Shown piece after piece: positions 12,226-12,241 of a DNA stretch of 12,241 nt (position 1 is the stretch's first letter; every line of letters begins with the position of its first letter). The notes below the pieces were generated by a model, which was not told the DNA's origin, did not search any database, and saw only the letters and a list, made by a program, of their open reading frames with translations. Source of the stretch: an uncultured Pseudomonadota bacterium (GTDB lineage Bacteria > Bdellovibrionota_B > Oligoflexia > Oligoflexales > CAILAO01); NCBI GenBank assembly GCA_903832105.1, contig CAILAO010000727.1, forward strand, positions 1-12,241, written 5' to 3'. A program made the position numbers and the translations under genes.

Positions 12226-12241
12226 TTAACATAACGGACAG

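Overview
The window looks like chromosomal DNA of a Gram-negative bacterium. The signs are lipoprotein signal peptides, a probable outer-membrane or periplasmic protein, glmU-glmS synteny and promoter-like sites for sigma-28 and sigma-54. Moderate GC, several small secreted low-complexity proteins and a membrane-anchored M23 peptidase behind a flagellar-type promoter would suit the Bdellovibrionota/Oligoflexia (the old 'delta' group). That placement is an inference from style, not a proven assignment.

Layout, left to right: (1) 3-179, the 3' tail of a possible Cys-rich secreted protein entering from outside the window. (2) 388-1257 (+), a caspase-like (C14) putative lipoprotein with its own sigma-70-type promoter. 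(3) 1304-2545 (-), an M23/LytM-type peptidoglycan endopeptidase with membrane segments at both ends, convergent with the caspase gene and preceded by a near-perfect sigma-28 (FliA) promoter. (4) 2858-7871 (+), a tight run of glmU (uridylyltransferase domain only), glmS and a pcrA/uvrD-type helicase. (5) 7986-8222 (+), a 78-aa secreted Lys/Pro/Glu-rich protein, followed by a strong bidirectional terminator. (6) 8292-9508 (-), two drug/metabolite-transporter-superfamily genes (EamA type and DUF486/DMT_6 type) overlapping by ATGA. (7) 9509-9918, a long regulatory gap with a good sigma-54 (-24/-12) candidate. (8) 9919-10707 (+), a putative lipoprotein with a Thr/Pro repeat stalk and a Tyr/Asn/Ser/Gly-rich body, closed by a strong terminator. 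(9) 10883-11449 (+), a 188-aa exported, possibly beta-rich protein. (10) 11457-12182 (-), a PgeF/YfiH (laccase-domain) family protein in which an expected active-site His appears as Arg.

How the genes fit together: glmS and glmU supply UDP-GlcNAc for peptidoglycan and LPS, but the acetyltransferase half of GlmU is absent here and must be provided elsewhere. The M23 protein and PgeF-family protein also touch cell-wall remodelling or recycling (PgeF family members act on purine nucleosides and, in some reports, on peptidoglycan precursor fidelity). The helicase is housekeeping. The remaining genes encode envelope proteins of unknown role. The most informative non-coding signals are the sigma-28 promoter of the M23 gene and the sigma-54 promoter of the low-complexity lipoprotein. 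I see no CRISPR array, tRNA, rRNA, transposase or prophage gene.
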